Assembly (NCBI RefSeq): GCF_000716595.1
Contig: NZ_JNXC01000017.1
Location: 76,020-140,019 of the forward strand
Direction: 5' to 3'
Length of the DNA: 64,000 nt
From: Saccharothrix sp. NRRL B-16314
GTDB lineage: Bacteria > Actinomycetota > Actinomycetes > Mycobacteriales > Pseudonocardiaceae
Part shown: positions 1 through 8,667 of the stretch, piece by piece
Layout: each line of letters opens with the position of its first letter
Numbering within the stretch: position 1 is the stretch's first letter
Position numbers and translations under genes: made by a program
Notes under the pieces: generated by a model
The model's input: only the letters and a program-made list of their open reading frames with translations
The model's database searches: none
What the model was told of the DNA's origin: nothing

Positions 1-52
1 CTCGGGTCACCGCCTCGCCACCGTCGCCAAAGGTCTACCTGCCCCTGCCGTT

Positions 53-66
53 GGAAAGCGCTTACC
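53..66. promoter_or_regulatory. LacI-family-like operator upstream of the dehydratase gene
   Basis: GGAAAGCGCTTACC is a near-perfect palindrome: AAGCGCTT core with GG and CC flanks, one mismatched pair. It sits 10 bases before the start codon, between any upstream promoter and the ribosome binding site TAGGAG. A central CG within a symmetric 14-mer is the usual form of LacI/GalR-family sites that control sugar-acid catabolism. The cognate repressor is not in the window. Confidence 0.5.
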
Positions 67-76
67 TAGGAGCCCG

Positions 77-1222
77 ATGTCCCCCGACCACGTTGCCGTG
101 CCCGACCGGATCGCCTCGGTCGCGCTGTCGTCCGTGACCCTGCCCCTGCCCACCGGGATCAGCGACGCCAAGGTGTTCACCGGTCGGCAGCGGCCGATGA
201 CCGAGGTCGCCTTCCTGTTCGCCGAGATCCGCACCGAGGCCGGGCTGGAGGGCGTCGGTTTCAGCTACTCCAAGCGGGCCGGTGGGCCGGCGCAGTTCGC
301 GCACGCCCGCGAGGTCGCGCCGGACCTGGTCGGCGAGGACCCGAACGACATCGGCAGGCTGTGGACGAAGCTGGTGTGGGCGGGCGCGTCGGTCGGCCGC
401 AGCGGCGCGTCCACGCAGGCGCTCGCGGCGTTCGACGTGGCACTGTGGGATCTCAAGGCGAAGCGCGCGGGCCTGCCGCTGGCCAAGCTGCTCGGCGCCC
501 ACCGCGACTCCGTGCGCTGCTACAACACCTCGGGCGGCTTCCTGCACGAGTCGATCGACCAGGTCAAGGACAACGCCACCCGCACGCTGGAGTCCGGCGT
601 CGGCGGCATCAAGATCAAAGTGGGGTTGCCGGACCCGGCGGAGGACCTGCGCCGCGTCGCCGCCGTCCGCGAGCACCTCGGCGACGGGGTGCCGCTGATG
701 GTCGACGCCAACCAGCAGTGGGACCGGCCGACGGCGGCCAGGGTCGGCCGGGCGCTGGAGGAGTTCGGGCTGGTCTGGATCGAGGAGCCCCTCGACGCCC
801 ACGACGCCGAGGGCCACGCCGAGCTGGCGCGGTCGCTGACCACGGCCGTCGCCTCCGGTGAGATGCTGACCAGCGTCGCGGAGCACTACGAGCTGATCCG
901 GCTTGGCGCGGTGGACGTCCTGCAACCCGACGCGCCCCGGGTCGGCGGCATCACGCAGTTCCTCAAGCTCGCGACCCTCGCCGACCACCACCACCTCCAG
1001 CTCGCGCCGCACTTCGCGATGGAGATCCACGTCCACCTCGCCGCGGCCTACCCGCGTGAGCCGTGGGTCGAGCACTTCGACTGGCTCCACCCGTTGTTCA
1101 ACGAGCGGCTGGAGACCAGCGGCGGCCGGATGCACCTGTCCACCCGGCCCGGTCTGGGCATCACGCTCAGCGACCAGGCCCGCGCCTGGACCGTCGCGAC
1201 CGACACGATCACCGCCGGCTGA
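77..1222 (+). CDS. Enolase-superfamily sugar-acid dehydratase, L-talarate/galactarate dehydratase-like
   Basis: Probably dehydrates an aldarate such as L-talarate or galactarate to a 2-keto-3-deoxy acid in the cytoplasm by Mg-dependent proton abstraction. The 381-aa product has the family's capping domain and TIM barrel: the catalytic lysine motif GIKIKVG near residue 178, metal ligands in VDANQQW (about 211), WIEEPL (about 236) and SGEM, and the catalytic His in PHFAMEIHVHLAAAYP. The PHFAMEIHVH and EPWVEHFDWL segments are typical of talarate/galactarate dehydratases rather than mandelate racemase proper. The ATG is chosen for the TAGGAG upstream. A LacI-type palindrome lies just before the gene. 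It converges on the flavoenzyme gene across a strong hairpin. The exact sugar acid is uncertain. Confidence 0.85.
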   Translation: MSPDHVAVPDRIASVALSSVTLPLPTGISDAKVFTGRQRPMTEVAFLFAEIRTEAGLEGVGFSYSKRAGGPAQFAHAREVAPDLVGEDPNDIGRLWTKLVWAGASVGRSGASTQALAAFDVALWDLKAKRAGLPLAKLLGAHRDSVRCYNTSGGFLHESIDQVKDNATRTLESGVGGIKIKVGLPDPAEDLRRVAAVREHLGDGVPLMVDANQQWDRPTAARVGRALEEFGLVWIEEPLDAHDAEGHAELARSLTTAVASGEMLTSVAEHYELIRLGAVDVLQPDAPRVGGITQFLKLATLADHHHLQLAPHFAMEIHVHLAAAYPREPWVEHFDWLHPLFNERLETSGGRMHLSTRPGLGITLSDQARAWTVATDTITAG

Positions 1223-1258
1223 CCTCGCCCGCAGGGCGTTCCGGACCGGCGTGCCGCT

Positions 1259-1299
1259 GCCGTCAGGGCGGCCTGGGAGGTGGGGGCCGCCCTGACGGC
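1259..1299. terminator. Bidirectional hairpin terminator between convergent genes
   Basis: A perfect 15-bp stem (GCCGTCAGGGCGGCC pairing with 1285-1299) closes an 11-nt loop between the stop of the dehydratase (+) and the stop of the flavoenzyme (-). There is no clear T-run, as is common in high-GC actinomycetes, so this is called from stem strength and convergent position. Confidence 0.7.
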
Positions 1300-1396
1300 T
1301 TGGGTGTCCGTGGCGCCGGGTGTCGGTCTGCGCCGGCTCCGCGGACGGGAAGGTGGCTCGGTGGTGGTCGACGCTCCTGGTGGTCGACGGTCCTGC

Positions 1397-2656
1397 TCAG
1401 CGCAGCGGGTCGACCGCGCGCAACGCCTCCGGCTGCTTGCCGGTGGTGATCTGCTCGGCCAGCAGCCGACCGGTGACGGGCCCGTGCGCCAGTCCCCACA
1501 TGCCGTGCCCGCCGGCGACGTACACGCCGGGTTGGCGCACCGCGCCGATCAGCGGACGACCGTCGGGCGTGACCGGTCGCGGCCCGACCCACACGTCGCG
1601 GCGCTCCGCCCAATCCACGCCGTCGAGCAGCGGCCGGGCGGACGCGATGATCGACTCCAGGCGTGCCATCACGCCGGGCGCGTCCGGGTCGCGGAACTCC
1701 ATCGTGCCCGCGACCCGCAGCGCACCCTGGTACGGCGTGCACGCCACCCGCACGTCGGGCAGGTAGACGGGGCCGGGCACGGGACGGTCGACGGGCACGG
1801 TGAACGAGTAGCCGCGACCGGCCCGGACCGGCACGCGCACACCCCAGCGGGACGCCAGCCGCGACAGCCACGCCCCGGTGGCCACTACCGCGACGTCGGC
1901 CGACACGCCCTCGCCGCCGCGCGACCGCACCGCGACACCGCCGCCGTCGGCGCGGATGTCGGCGACCTCGAACAGGCGGATCGTCGCGCCCCGGTCGAGG
2001 ACCGACCGCGCCAACGCCCGCACGTAACCGCCGGGGTCGATGTGCCGCTGCCCGTCGATGCGCACACCGGAGGTCAGGGCCGGCGATGCCGTCGGCACGT
2101 GGTGGCGCAGCTCGTCGCCGTCGAGTTCGACGTGGTCGACGGGTTGGCCGGCGTCGGCCATCCGCCGCAGTTCACGCAGCAGCCCCTGCGCCTGCTGCGG
2201 GGTCTCGAACGCGGCGGTGATCGGCGCGTCGACCGTGGGCGCGTCCACGCCGTTCGCGGTGAGCACGTCGAACGCCTCGATGCACTCGTCGTTGAACGGC
2301 AGGTTGGCCTGCACGGCACGGATCCAGGACGACCACCGGCAGTTCGCGGCGAACCGCGCCAGGAACGCCCACAGCCCCGGGTCCGCGGACAGCGGGACGT
2401 GCAGCGGCGCGGCCGGGTTCAGCAGCCCCCGCAGGCCGTAGCGCAGCACCGTGGGCTCGTTGAGCGGGATCGCCAGGCCCGGCGCGATCCACCCGGCGTT
2501 GCCCCACGACGCGCCGGCGGCGACACCGGTGCGGTCGACCACGGTCACCTCGACCCCGCGTTCCTGGAGGAACCAGGCGGTGGACAGGCCCACGATGCCC
2601 GCGCCGACCACGACCGCCGAACGGGGGCCGCCGTCGCTGCGCCCGACATCGACCAT
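1397..2656 (-). CDS. FAD-dependent oxidoreductase, D-amino-acid dehydrogenase (DadA)-like
   Basis: Likely deaminates a D-amino acid (or related imino/amino acid) oxidatively, passing electrons to the respiratory chain at the inner membrane face. The 419-aa protein opens with the Rossmann motif VVVGAGIVGLSTAWFLQERG and ends with the DAO-family segment GGHGMWGLAHGPVTGRLLAEQI, which contacts FAD. The ATG at 2656 is preferred over a GTG 12 bases upstream because GGAGG sits 5 bases before it. The gene lies 121 bp downstream of a PucR-type regulator on the same strand, an arrangement common for amino-acid, hydroxyproline or purine catabolic flavoenzymes. The substrate cannot be read from sequence; hydroxyproline or D-amino acids are both possible. 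Confidence 0.8.
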   Translation of the reverse strand: MVDVGRSDGGPRSAVVVGAGIVGLSTAWFLQERGVEVTVVDRTGVAAGASWGNAGWIAPGLAIPLNEPTVLRYGLRGLLNPAAPLHVPLSADPGLWAFLARFAANCRWSSWIRAVQANLPFNDECIEAFDVLTANGVDAPTVDAPITAAFETPQQAQGLLRELRRMADAGQPVDHVELDGDELRHHVPTASPALTSGVRIDGQRHIDPGGYVRALARSVLDRGATIRLFEVADIRADGGGVAVRSRGGEGVSADVAVVATGAWLSRLASRWGVRVPVRAGRGYSFTVPVDRPVPGPVYLPDVRVACTPYQGALRVAGTMEFRDPDAPGVMARLESIIASARPLLDGVDWAERRDVWVGPRPVTPDGRPLIGAVRQPGVYVAGGHGMWGLAHGPVTGRLLAEQITTGKQPEALRAVDPLR

Positions 2657-2777
2657 GACTACCTCCACACCAGAGCGGAACTGCTGTCGAAGCCAGCATC
2701 GCTCGGGCGTCGCACCCGGTCGTTGTCCGTTCCCGACAATCCGGTCATGTGGTCTTGTCGGCTACCGACAGCGGGCG

Positions 2778-4328
2778 TCAGTCCTCGGCCGCGGCCAAGT
2801 CGATGATCATGGCGAGGCGCTTGCGGGCGTCGTCCAGGTCGAGCGCGGTCACCTCGGCCATCTTCCGCAGCCGGTACCGGACGGTGTTCGGGTGCACGCC
2901 GAGCCGTTCACCCGCCTGCGCCAGGTCGCCCTGCGCCTCCAGCCACGCGCGCAACGTCGGCACGTACCGGGTCGCGTGGTCGGTGTCGTGGCGGCGCAAC
3001 TCGGCCACCGGTCCCCGCGCCGGCGTGCGGCCCGCCCGGGACGCGGCGCGCAGGCGTTGCAGCAGGATGTCGTCCCAGGACTCGTCGTAGGCGGGTGGCA
3101 CCGTGCCCGGTGGCCGGGCCTCGTGCAGGGCCAGGCACTCGTCGGCCTCCTGCCGGCTCGCGGGCAGGTCGGCGGGGGACGCCGTGCCGCCGACACCGGC
3201 GGTCACCGTCACCTGCGCGGACAGCGCGGCCCGCAGCCGGTCCACCCACTCCCGCGCGGCCGGCACCTGCTCGCCCGGCAGGATCGTGTAGAGCGTGGTG
3301 CCGGAGAGGCTGCTGCGCCCCGGTCGTGACCAGCCGAAACCCGTGGTGGCCCGGTCGAAGGCCAGCAGGAGGGCGGCGTGCCGTTCGGCGGCGATGTGCG
3401 CGCGCACGGCGATGACCCGCAGCGGGCCCTGGTGCAGCCCGAGCCGGCTGACCACCGTGGCGGCGTCCGCCGTGCCCTCGAGCAGGCGCATCACCAGCTC
3501 GGACTCGACCTGCCGCTCCAGGTCCGCGCTGGCCCGCGAGCGCAGCAGGTGCAGCGCCACCGTGCGGGCGCCGTCGGCCAGCGCGGCGCACGGCGCACCG
3601 GTCAACGGCGTGCCGCACGTGACCCACACCGACCCCAGCAGCTCCCGGCCCGCGCGCGCCGCGACGACCATCCGCCCGGTCAGGCCGTGCTCGCGGTCCT
3701 CCTCGACGAACAGCGGTTCGTCGTGGGCGTCGAGGTAGGCGAACACCCCTCGCCGCTCGAACAGGTCCCGCAGCCGGTCCGGGGCGTGCCGGCCGAGGAT
3801 CGTCGCCAACCGGGCCGGGTCGGCGCCCTCCTGCGAACCGGAGTACGCCAGCACCCGGGACTGCCGGTCCTCGATGGTCACCGCGCCGCCGACCTCGCCG
3901 GCCAGGCTGTCGGCCAACGCGAACAGGTCCGTGGGACCGCGCCCGGACTCGGTCTCCCGGCCCTCCAGCACCAGCCCGTAGACCACGCCCGCCAGGTGGC
4001 TCCACGACACCGCCGGGTCGACCACCATCACCGCGACGCCGGCGTCCTCCCCGGCTGCGGCGGCCGACCGCGCCACGTCTGCCGTCCGCTCCACATCGGT
4101 GCCGGCGTGCACCAGCACCACGCGCGCCCGTGCCGCCACCGCCCACGCCACGGCCTGTGCCACCGACCCGGCACCCACGGCCAGGAACACGTCACCGCCG
4201 ACGGCCTGCGCGTCGGTCGCCTCGTGCATCACGACGCTGCGCAGCTCCGCGGACCGCGACATCGGGCAGCACACCAGCCGCACCCCGTAGCCGCCGAGCA
4301 CGTTCACCAGGCGGTCCAACTTGACCAT
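2778..4328 (-). CDS. PucR-family transcriptional regulator
   Basis: A 516-aa regulator with an N-terminal PucR/purine-catabolism-type domain (from MVKLDRLVNVLGG), a middle GGDEF-like sensory region, and a C-terminal HTH_30 domain. The HTH contains GDLAQAGERLGVHPNTVRYR, the diagnostic element of the PucR/CdaR class. An upstream ATG at 4385 is open, but the family N-terminus aligns with 4328, which has AGGGG about 8 bases before it. It probably activates the flavoenzyme gene immediately downstream in response to that enzyme's substrate; this is inferred from adjacency. The divergent LysRS gene shares its 5' intergenic region. Confidence 0.85.
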   Translation of the reverse strand: MVKLDRLVNVLGGYGVRLVCCPMSRSAELRSVVMHEATDAQAVGGDVFLAVGAGSVAQAVAWAVAARARVVLVHAGTDVERTADVARSAAAAGEDAGVAVMVVDPAVSWSHLAGVVYGLVLEGRETESGRGPTDLFALADSLAGEVGGAVTIEDRQSRVLAYSGSQEGADPARLATILGRHAPDRLRDLFERRGVFAYLDAHDEPLFVEEDREHGLTGRMVVAARAGRELLGSVWVTCGTPLTGAPCAALADGARTVALHLLRSRASADLERQVESELVMRLLEGTADAATVVSRLGLHQGPLRVIAVRAHIAAERHAALLLAFDRATTGFGWSRPGRSSLSGTTLYTILPGEQVPAAREWVDRLRAALSAQVTVTAGVGGTASPADLPASRQEADECLALHEARPPGTVPPAYDESWDDILLQRLRAASRAGRTPARGPVAELRRHDTDHATRYVPTLRAWLEAQGDLAQAGERLGVHPNTVRYRLRKMAEVTALDLDDARKRLAMIIDLAAAED

Positions 4329-4562
4329 GTGCGAACCCCTGTTCCCGAGCGGACGACCCACCGTAACCGCCGGCCGCGGCACCACCCGCCGGAAACGGTC
4401 GGGCGCGCATTCCGACCACGTCGGAAATCGAGTCGCCGGACCCGATTGGCGCGATTGCCGGCGTCATCGGAATCGCGGCGCCCACGGTGCCCCCGGATGT
4501 GGTGAGCACGGCCGACCGGGGATAATCGGCACATCGATGTGCGTGAAGGGATGTGGCTCGTA

Positions 4563-6236
4563 GTGGATCGCTCGACCGAAGCGGACTGGGTTTCGCGGCT
4601 CGCGGACGAGGTGGTGGCGGAAGCCGACCGCCGTGCGCCGGGCAAACCCGTCGTGTGTGCCTCGGGGTTGAGCCCGTCCGGCCCGATCCACCTCGGCAAC
4701 CTGCGCGAGGTGATGACCCCGCACCTGGTCGCGGACGAGATCCGCCGCCGCGGGCGTGAGTGCGAGCACCTGATCTCCTGGGACGACTTCGACCGGTTCC
4801 GCAAGGTGCCCGCCGGGATCGACCCGTCCTGGTCGGAGCACATCGGCAAGCCGCTGACGGCGGTGCCCGCGCCGCCCGGCAGCAGCTACCCGAACTGGGC
4901 CGAGCACTTCAAGGCGGCGATGATCGAGTCGCTGGCGCAGCTCGGCGTCACGTACCGCGGCATCAGCCAGACCGAGGCCTACAAGTCCGGCCGCTACCGC
5001 GATCAGGTGCTGCTCGCGATGCGCGAACGGGGCCGCATCGACGAGATCCTCGGTCGCTTCCGCACCAAGAAGAAGCCGGTGGACGCCGAAGCGGGCGACG
5101 GCGACCCGGACGGGTCCGACGACACGGCCGGCGCGGGGGCCTACTACCCGTTCAAGCCGTACTGCACGTCCTGCGGGCGTGACACGACCACGATCACGTC
5201 CTACGACGACGCGTCGACCGAGATGACGTACACGTGCGCGTGCGGCCACGGTGAGACCGTCCTGCTGTCCGAGTTCACCAACGGCAAGCTCGTGTGGAAG
5301 GTCGACTGGCCGATGCGGTGGGCCTACGAGGGCGTGATGTTCGAGCCCTCGGGCGTCGACCACTCCTCGCCGGGGTCCTCGTTCGAGGTCGGCGGCCACA
5401 TCGTCCGCGAGGTCTTCGACGGCGTGCGGCCGATCGGCCCGATGTACGCGTTCGTCGGCATCACGGGCATGGCCAAGATGAGCAGTTCGGCCGGCGCGGT
5501 GCCGACGCCGGGTGACGCGCTGCGCATCATGGAACCGGCCGTGCTGCGGTGGCTGTACAGCCGGCGCAAGCCGAACCAGTCGTTCAAGATCGCGTTCGAC
5601 CAGGAGATCTACCGCCTGTACGACGAGTGGGACGCGTTGGCTCAGCGGGTGGCGCAGGGCACCGCGAACGGTGCCGACGCGACCGCCTACGCGCGGGCGG
5701 TCGGCACCGCCGAGGTCGTGCTGCCGAGCTCGCCGCGGCCCGTGCCGTACCGGATGCTGGCCTCGATCGCCGACATCACCACCGGTGACGAGGCGCAGAT
5801 GCTGCGCATCCTCGCCGGCGTCGACAGCGCCGACCCGATCAAGGACCTGGACGACGTCCGGCCCCGGGTCGACTGCGCGGAGCGGTGGGTGCAGGCGTAC
5901 ATGCCCGCCGACCAGCACACCCGCGTGCTGGACGAGCCCGACGCGGAACTGCTGTCCTCGCTCGACGAGGAGCAGCGGCACCTGGTCACCCTGCTGCTGG
6001 AGCGGCTGGAGGACGACTGGTCCCTCGACGGCCTCAGCACGCTGGTGTACGGCGTGCCCAAGCTCCACGCCGGGCTGCCGATGGACGCGCAGCCCACGCC
6101 GGAGCTGAAGGTGATGCAGCGGTCGTTCTTCGTGCTGCTGTACCGGTCGCTCGTCGGCCGCGACACCGGTCCGCGACTGCCCACCCTGCTGCTCGCGGTG
6201 GGTCCCGACCGGGTGCGCAAGCTCCTGGGTTCCTGA
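4563..6236 (+). CDS. lysS: Class I lysyl-tRNA synthetase
   Basis: Charges tRNA-Lys using the class I (archaeal-type) fold, unrelated to ordinary class II bacterial LysRS. The 557-aa protein carries the HIGH-type motif PIHLGN (about residue 43) and the KMSKS-type loop MAKMSSSAG (about 305). A zinc-ribbon-like insert with CTSCG and CACG lies between them. GTG at 4563 aligns with the usual start (DRSTEADWVSRLADEV); starts at 4539 (GTG) and 4551 (ATG) are also open but have worse spacing to AAGGG. Class I LysRS is known from archaea, spirochaetes, alphaproteobacteria and actinomycetes, where it can accompany a class II enzyme. It converges on lexA across a hairpin. Confidence 0.93.
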   Translation: MDRSTEADWVSRLADEVVAEADRRAPGKPVVCASGLSPSGPIHLGNLREVMTPHLVADEIRRRGRECEHLISWDDFDRFRKVPAGIDPSWSEHIGKPLTAVPAPPGSSYPNWAEHFKAAMIESLAQLGVTYRGISQTEAYKSGRYRDQVLLAMRERGRIDEILGRFRTKKKPVDAEAGDGDPDGSDDTAGAGAYYPFKPYCTSCGRDTTTITSYDDASTEMTYTCACGHGETVLLSEFTNGKLVWKVDWPMRWAYEGVMFEPSGVDHSSPGSSFEVGGHIVREVFDGVRPIGPMYAFVGITGMAKMSSSAGAVPTPGDALRIMEPAVLRWLYSRRKPNQSFKIAFDQEIYRLYDEWDALAQRVAQGTANGADATAYARAVGTAEVVLPSSPRPVPYRMLASIADITTGDEAQMLRILAGVDSADPIKDLDDVRPRVDCAERWVQAYMPADQHTRVLDEPDAELLSSLDEEQRHLVTLLLERLEDDWSLDGLSTLVYGVPKLHAGLPMDAQPTPELKVMQRSFFVLLYRSLVGRDTGPRLPTLLLAVGPDRVRKLLGS

Positions 6237-6248
6237 CCTGGCCCGACC

Positions 6249-6285
6249 GACCTGGCCCGGTGCGCGTCGCGTGCCGGGCCAGGTC
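6249..6285. terminator. Hairpin terminator between lysS and lexA
   Basis: GACCTGGCCCGG at 6249-6260 pairs perfectly with 6274-6285 across a 13-nt loop, between two convergent stop codons only 65 bp apart. Probably serves both genes. Confidence 0.65.
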
Positions 6286-6300
6286 TGTCAGAGCCGGGTG

Positions 6301-6963
6301 TCAGACGCTGCGCAGGACCGAGACGACGGCGCCCAGCACGACGGCCTCGTCGCCGTCGAGCACGGGGTAGGCCTGGTTGCGCGGTTCGAGGAAGACGTGG
6401 CCGTTGCGCCGCCGGTACACCTTGACGGTGGCCTCGCCGTCGATCATCGCGGCGACGATCTGACCCGAGTGGGCTTCCGGCTGCTGCCGCACCACGACGA
6501 TGTCGCCGTCGCAGATCGCCGCGTCGACCATCGAGTCACCGCGCACGCGGAGCCCGAAGACGTTGCCGCGACCGGTCAGCTCGCGCGGCAGCTTCAAGAG
6601 GTCGTCGACGTGCTCCTCGGCCGTGATCGGGCTGCCCGCCGCGATGTGGCCGACCACCGGCACGGTCACCGAGTCGTCGGCCGGCTGCCGCGCCGAGGGC
6701 CCGTGCAGGAAGACGCGCACGTCGATCGGCCGGGACACCGTCGTGCCGCGCCGCAGGAAACCCTTCTCCTCCAGGCTCGCCAGGTGCTTCGACACCGAGG
6801 ACGACGACCGCAGGCCGACCGCGTCGCCGATCTCGCGCGTGCTCGGCGAGTACCCGTGCCGCACCACCCACTCCCGGATCGCGAGCAGGATCCGCTGCTG
6901 GCGTTCGGGCAGGGTCGAGGTGTCCAGGTGCTCGAACGCGTCAAGATCGTCGTAGGCGGTCAC
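6301..6963 (-). CDS. lexA: SOS repressor LexA
   Basis: Represses DNA-damage genes and inactivates itself by RecA-stimulated autocleavage. The 220-aa product has an N-terminal winged helix (residues about 15-80, with YSPSTREIGDAVGLRSSSSV). The cleavage region HIAAGSPI contains the Ala-Gly scissile pair. The S24 catalytic dyad is Ser in RGDSMVDAAI (about 145) and Lys in ATVKVYRR (about 180). The GTG at 6963 gives the family N-terminus; the longer open frame upstream overlaps the next gene's 3' end and is not LexA-like. The next gene upstream ends only 19 bp away, so the lexA promoter, if separate, lies inside that gene. Confidence 0.95.
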   Translation of the reverse strand: MTAYDDLDAFEHLDTSTLPERQQRILLAIREWVVRHGYSPSTREIGDAVGLRSSSSVSKHLASLEEKGFLRRGTTVSRPIDVRVFLHGPSARQPADDSVTVPVVGHIAAGSPITAEEHVDDLLKLPRELTGRGNVFGLRVRGDSMVDAAICDGDIVVVRQQPEAHSGQIVAAMIDGEATVKVYRRRNGHVFLEPRNQAYPVLDGDEAVVLGAVVSVLRSV

Positions 6964-6982
6964 CGGCGGAATGATAGAGGGG

Positions 6983-8188
6983 TCAGCACACCTGCTTCGA
7001 CGCCAGCACCCGGCGAAGTGCCTCGTCCACCCGGGCCGCTGGGAGGGTGCCCGCGGCGACCGCGCGTTCCAGGTGGTCGAGCACTTCGCCCACGCGGCCA
7101 CCCGACGACCACAGGGCGATGTCGGCACCGGCCGCGAGGGCCTGCGTCACGGCGTCCGGCAGGCTGAACAGGTCGGTCACCGCGCGCATCGCGCCGAGGT
7201 CGTCGGTCATCGCGGGGCCGGTGAAGCCGAACTCGCCGCGCAGCAGGGCGTAGGCCTCCGGGCTGAGGGTGGCGGGCTTGCCGCCGGTCAGACCGGGGAC
7301 GTCGATGTGCCCCAACATCACCACGACTTCACCGAATCGGGTGAGGTGCCGGTAGGGGACCAGGTCGGTGGCGCGCAGCGCGTCGAGCGGCGGTGACTGC
7401 ACCGCGCCGAGGTGGGAGTCACCGCTGGTGTTGCCGTGCCCTGGGAAGTGCTTGACCACCGGCACGACGTCCGCGTCGTGCAGGCCGGCGGCGAACGCGA
7501 GCGCGTAGCCGAGGGCGGTGTCCGGGTCGGGGCTGAACGACCGGTCGCCGATCACCGTGCGGTCGGGCTGGCCGCTGGTGTCGAGGACGGGTGCGAGGTC
7601 GGTGGTCACGCCGCGCTCGCGCAGCGCCCGTCCCCGCTCGTGGGCCAGGGCGCGGACCTGGTCCGGTGACAGGTCGGCCGCCATCCGCCGTGCGCTGAGC
7701 ATCGGACCCGCGATGGCCTCGATCCGCTGGACCCGGCCGCCCTCGTCGTCCACGGCCACGGTGAGCGGCAGCGCGGACGCGGCGTGCACGGGGGCCAGCG
7801 CGTCGGCGCTGAGCAGGCCGACGTCGTCACCGCCGATGAAGATGCCGCCCACCTGCTCGCCCTGGACGGCGGCGAGGGCGTCGGCGGGCCCGCGCGGGTC
7901 GACGCCGACGACCACCAGCTGGGCGAGGCGGGCGCGCAGGGGCAGCGCGGCGATCTTCGCGGCGCACGGGTCCTCCGGCGGCTTGGGCGGCGGTGGCTCG
8001 GCCGACCGCTCGGCCGACGAGGTGGACGGCGGCACGGACGACGTCGCCGGCTCGGGAGCGGCGGACCCGGCGGTCAGGTCGTCGGGGGCGCTGGTCGCCA
8101 CCGCCATCGCCGCCGCGAGCAGGGCCCCGACCGCCACGAACAGCAGCATCGTGGACGTGCCGGCCCGACCGCCGCCCGGCCGCGTCAC
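6983..8188 (-). CDS. nagZ: Secreted or membrane-anchored GH3 beta-N-acetylhexosaminidase
   Basis: Hydrolyses terminal beta-linked GlcNAc, as in peptidoglycan recycling. The roughly 401-aa protein has a basic N-terminus, a hydrophobic segment (LLFVAVGALLAAAMAVA) and a Pro/Ser/Glu-rich linker, then the GH3 barrel. NagZ landmarks are VAVDDEGGRVQRI, the His-loop VKHFPGHGNTSGDSH (the acid/base His of this subfamily) and the nucleophile Asp in AMTDDLGAM. The extracytoplasmic location follows from the hydrophobic N-terminus. GTG at 8188 is chosen for GGAAG 9 bases upstream; GTG at 8248 would add a longer basic tail and ATG at 8149 would begin at the hydrophobic segment. It ends 19 bp before lexA. 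Confidence 0.85.
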   Translation of the reverse strand: MTRPGGGRAGTSTMLLFVAVGALLAAAMAVATSAPDDLTAGSAAPEPATSSVPPSTSSAERSAEPPPPKPPEDPCAAKIAALPLRARLAQLVVVGVDPRGPADALAAVQGEQVGGIFIGGDDVGLLSADALAPVHAASALPLTVAVDDEGGRVQRIEAIAGPMLSARRMAADLSPDQVRALAHERGRALRERGVTTDLAPVLDTSGQPDRTVIGDRSFSPDPDTALGYALAFAAGLHDADVVPVVKHFPGHGNTSGDSHLGAVQSPPLDALRATDLVPYRHLTRFGEVVVMLGHIDVPGLTGGKPATLSPEAYALLRGEFGFTGPAMTDDLGAMRAVTDLFSLPDAVTQALAAGADIALWSSGGRVGEVLDHLERAVAAGTLPAARVDEALRRVLASKQVC

Positions 8189-8551
8189 GCGAGACCGCTT
8201 CCGGTGCCGGCCGGGCGGACGTGACCGGGTCTGCGGGTGAGTCCGCACACGTCGACGGGTCCGGCCGCCCGGTGGCCCGTAGACCCGGTCGTCCCGGTCG
8301 GTGCAGCTCCCGCGTGCAAAACATTCACTCCCACGTCGTTGCCGGTAGGTGATGGGCTGCTGCCAGGCCGCAGCCACGACCACGGCCGCCGAGCGGCCGG
8401 TACGGCATTCCGCGTTCGCGGGGACATCACCCGACATGATATCCGTGGTCGGATCGTACGCGGACCGCCGAGTTCCGCCACTTCCGCAATTCGGAGGTGA
8501 CCTTGAAAGGGCGCACGGCGATTCCCCGAGCCCGACCCAAATCGATCGGGT

Positions 8552-8579
8552 GAACGCCCGATCAGGGTTTCGGGCGTTC
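8552..8579 (-). terminator. Hairpin downstream of the radical SAM operon
   Basis: GAACGCCCGA at 8552-8561 pairs exactly with 8570-8579 over an 8-nt loop. It lies about 90 bp beyond the stop of the radical SAM gene and upstream of the nagZ start, so it may close the TIR-STAND-radical SAM transcript. The rest of 8189-8667 shows no coding signal beyond a 10-bp tandem repeat and should hold the nagZ promoter. Confidence 0.45.
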
Positions 8580-8588
8580 CGCGTCAGC

Positions 8589-8640
8589 CAGCGGCAGCGA
8601 GCGGCAGCGAGCGGCAGCGAGCGGCAGCGAGCGGCAGCCA
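8589..8640. repeat. Decanucleotide tandem repeat (CGGCAGCGAG)
   Basis: Five to six head-to-tail copies of a 10-bp unit lie just past the radical SAM stop; four (8591-8630) are identical. The array decays into related GGCGGTCAGC repeats up to about 8665. The non-multiple-of-3 period and position between genes argue against coding. Confidence 0.85.
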
Positions 8641-8667
8641 GCGGTGGTCGGCGGCGGTCAGCGGCGG

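Noticed and set aside
6930..6990. SOS box at the lexA start
   Set aside because: TCGAACGCGTC near 6930 has one GAAC arm but no matching GTTC arm at the right spacing, so no LexA site is called here.
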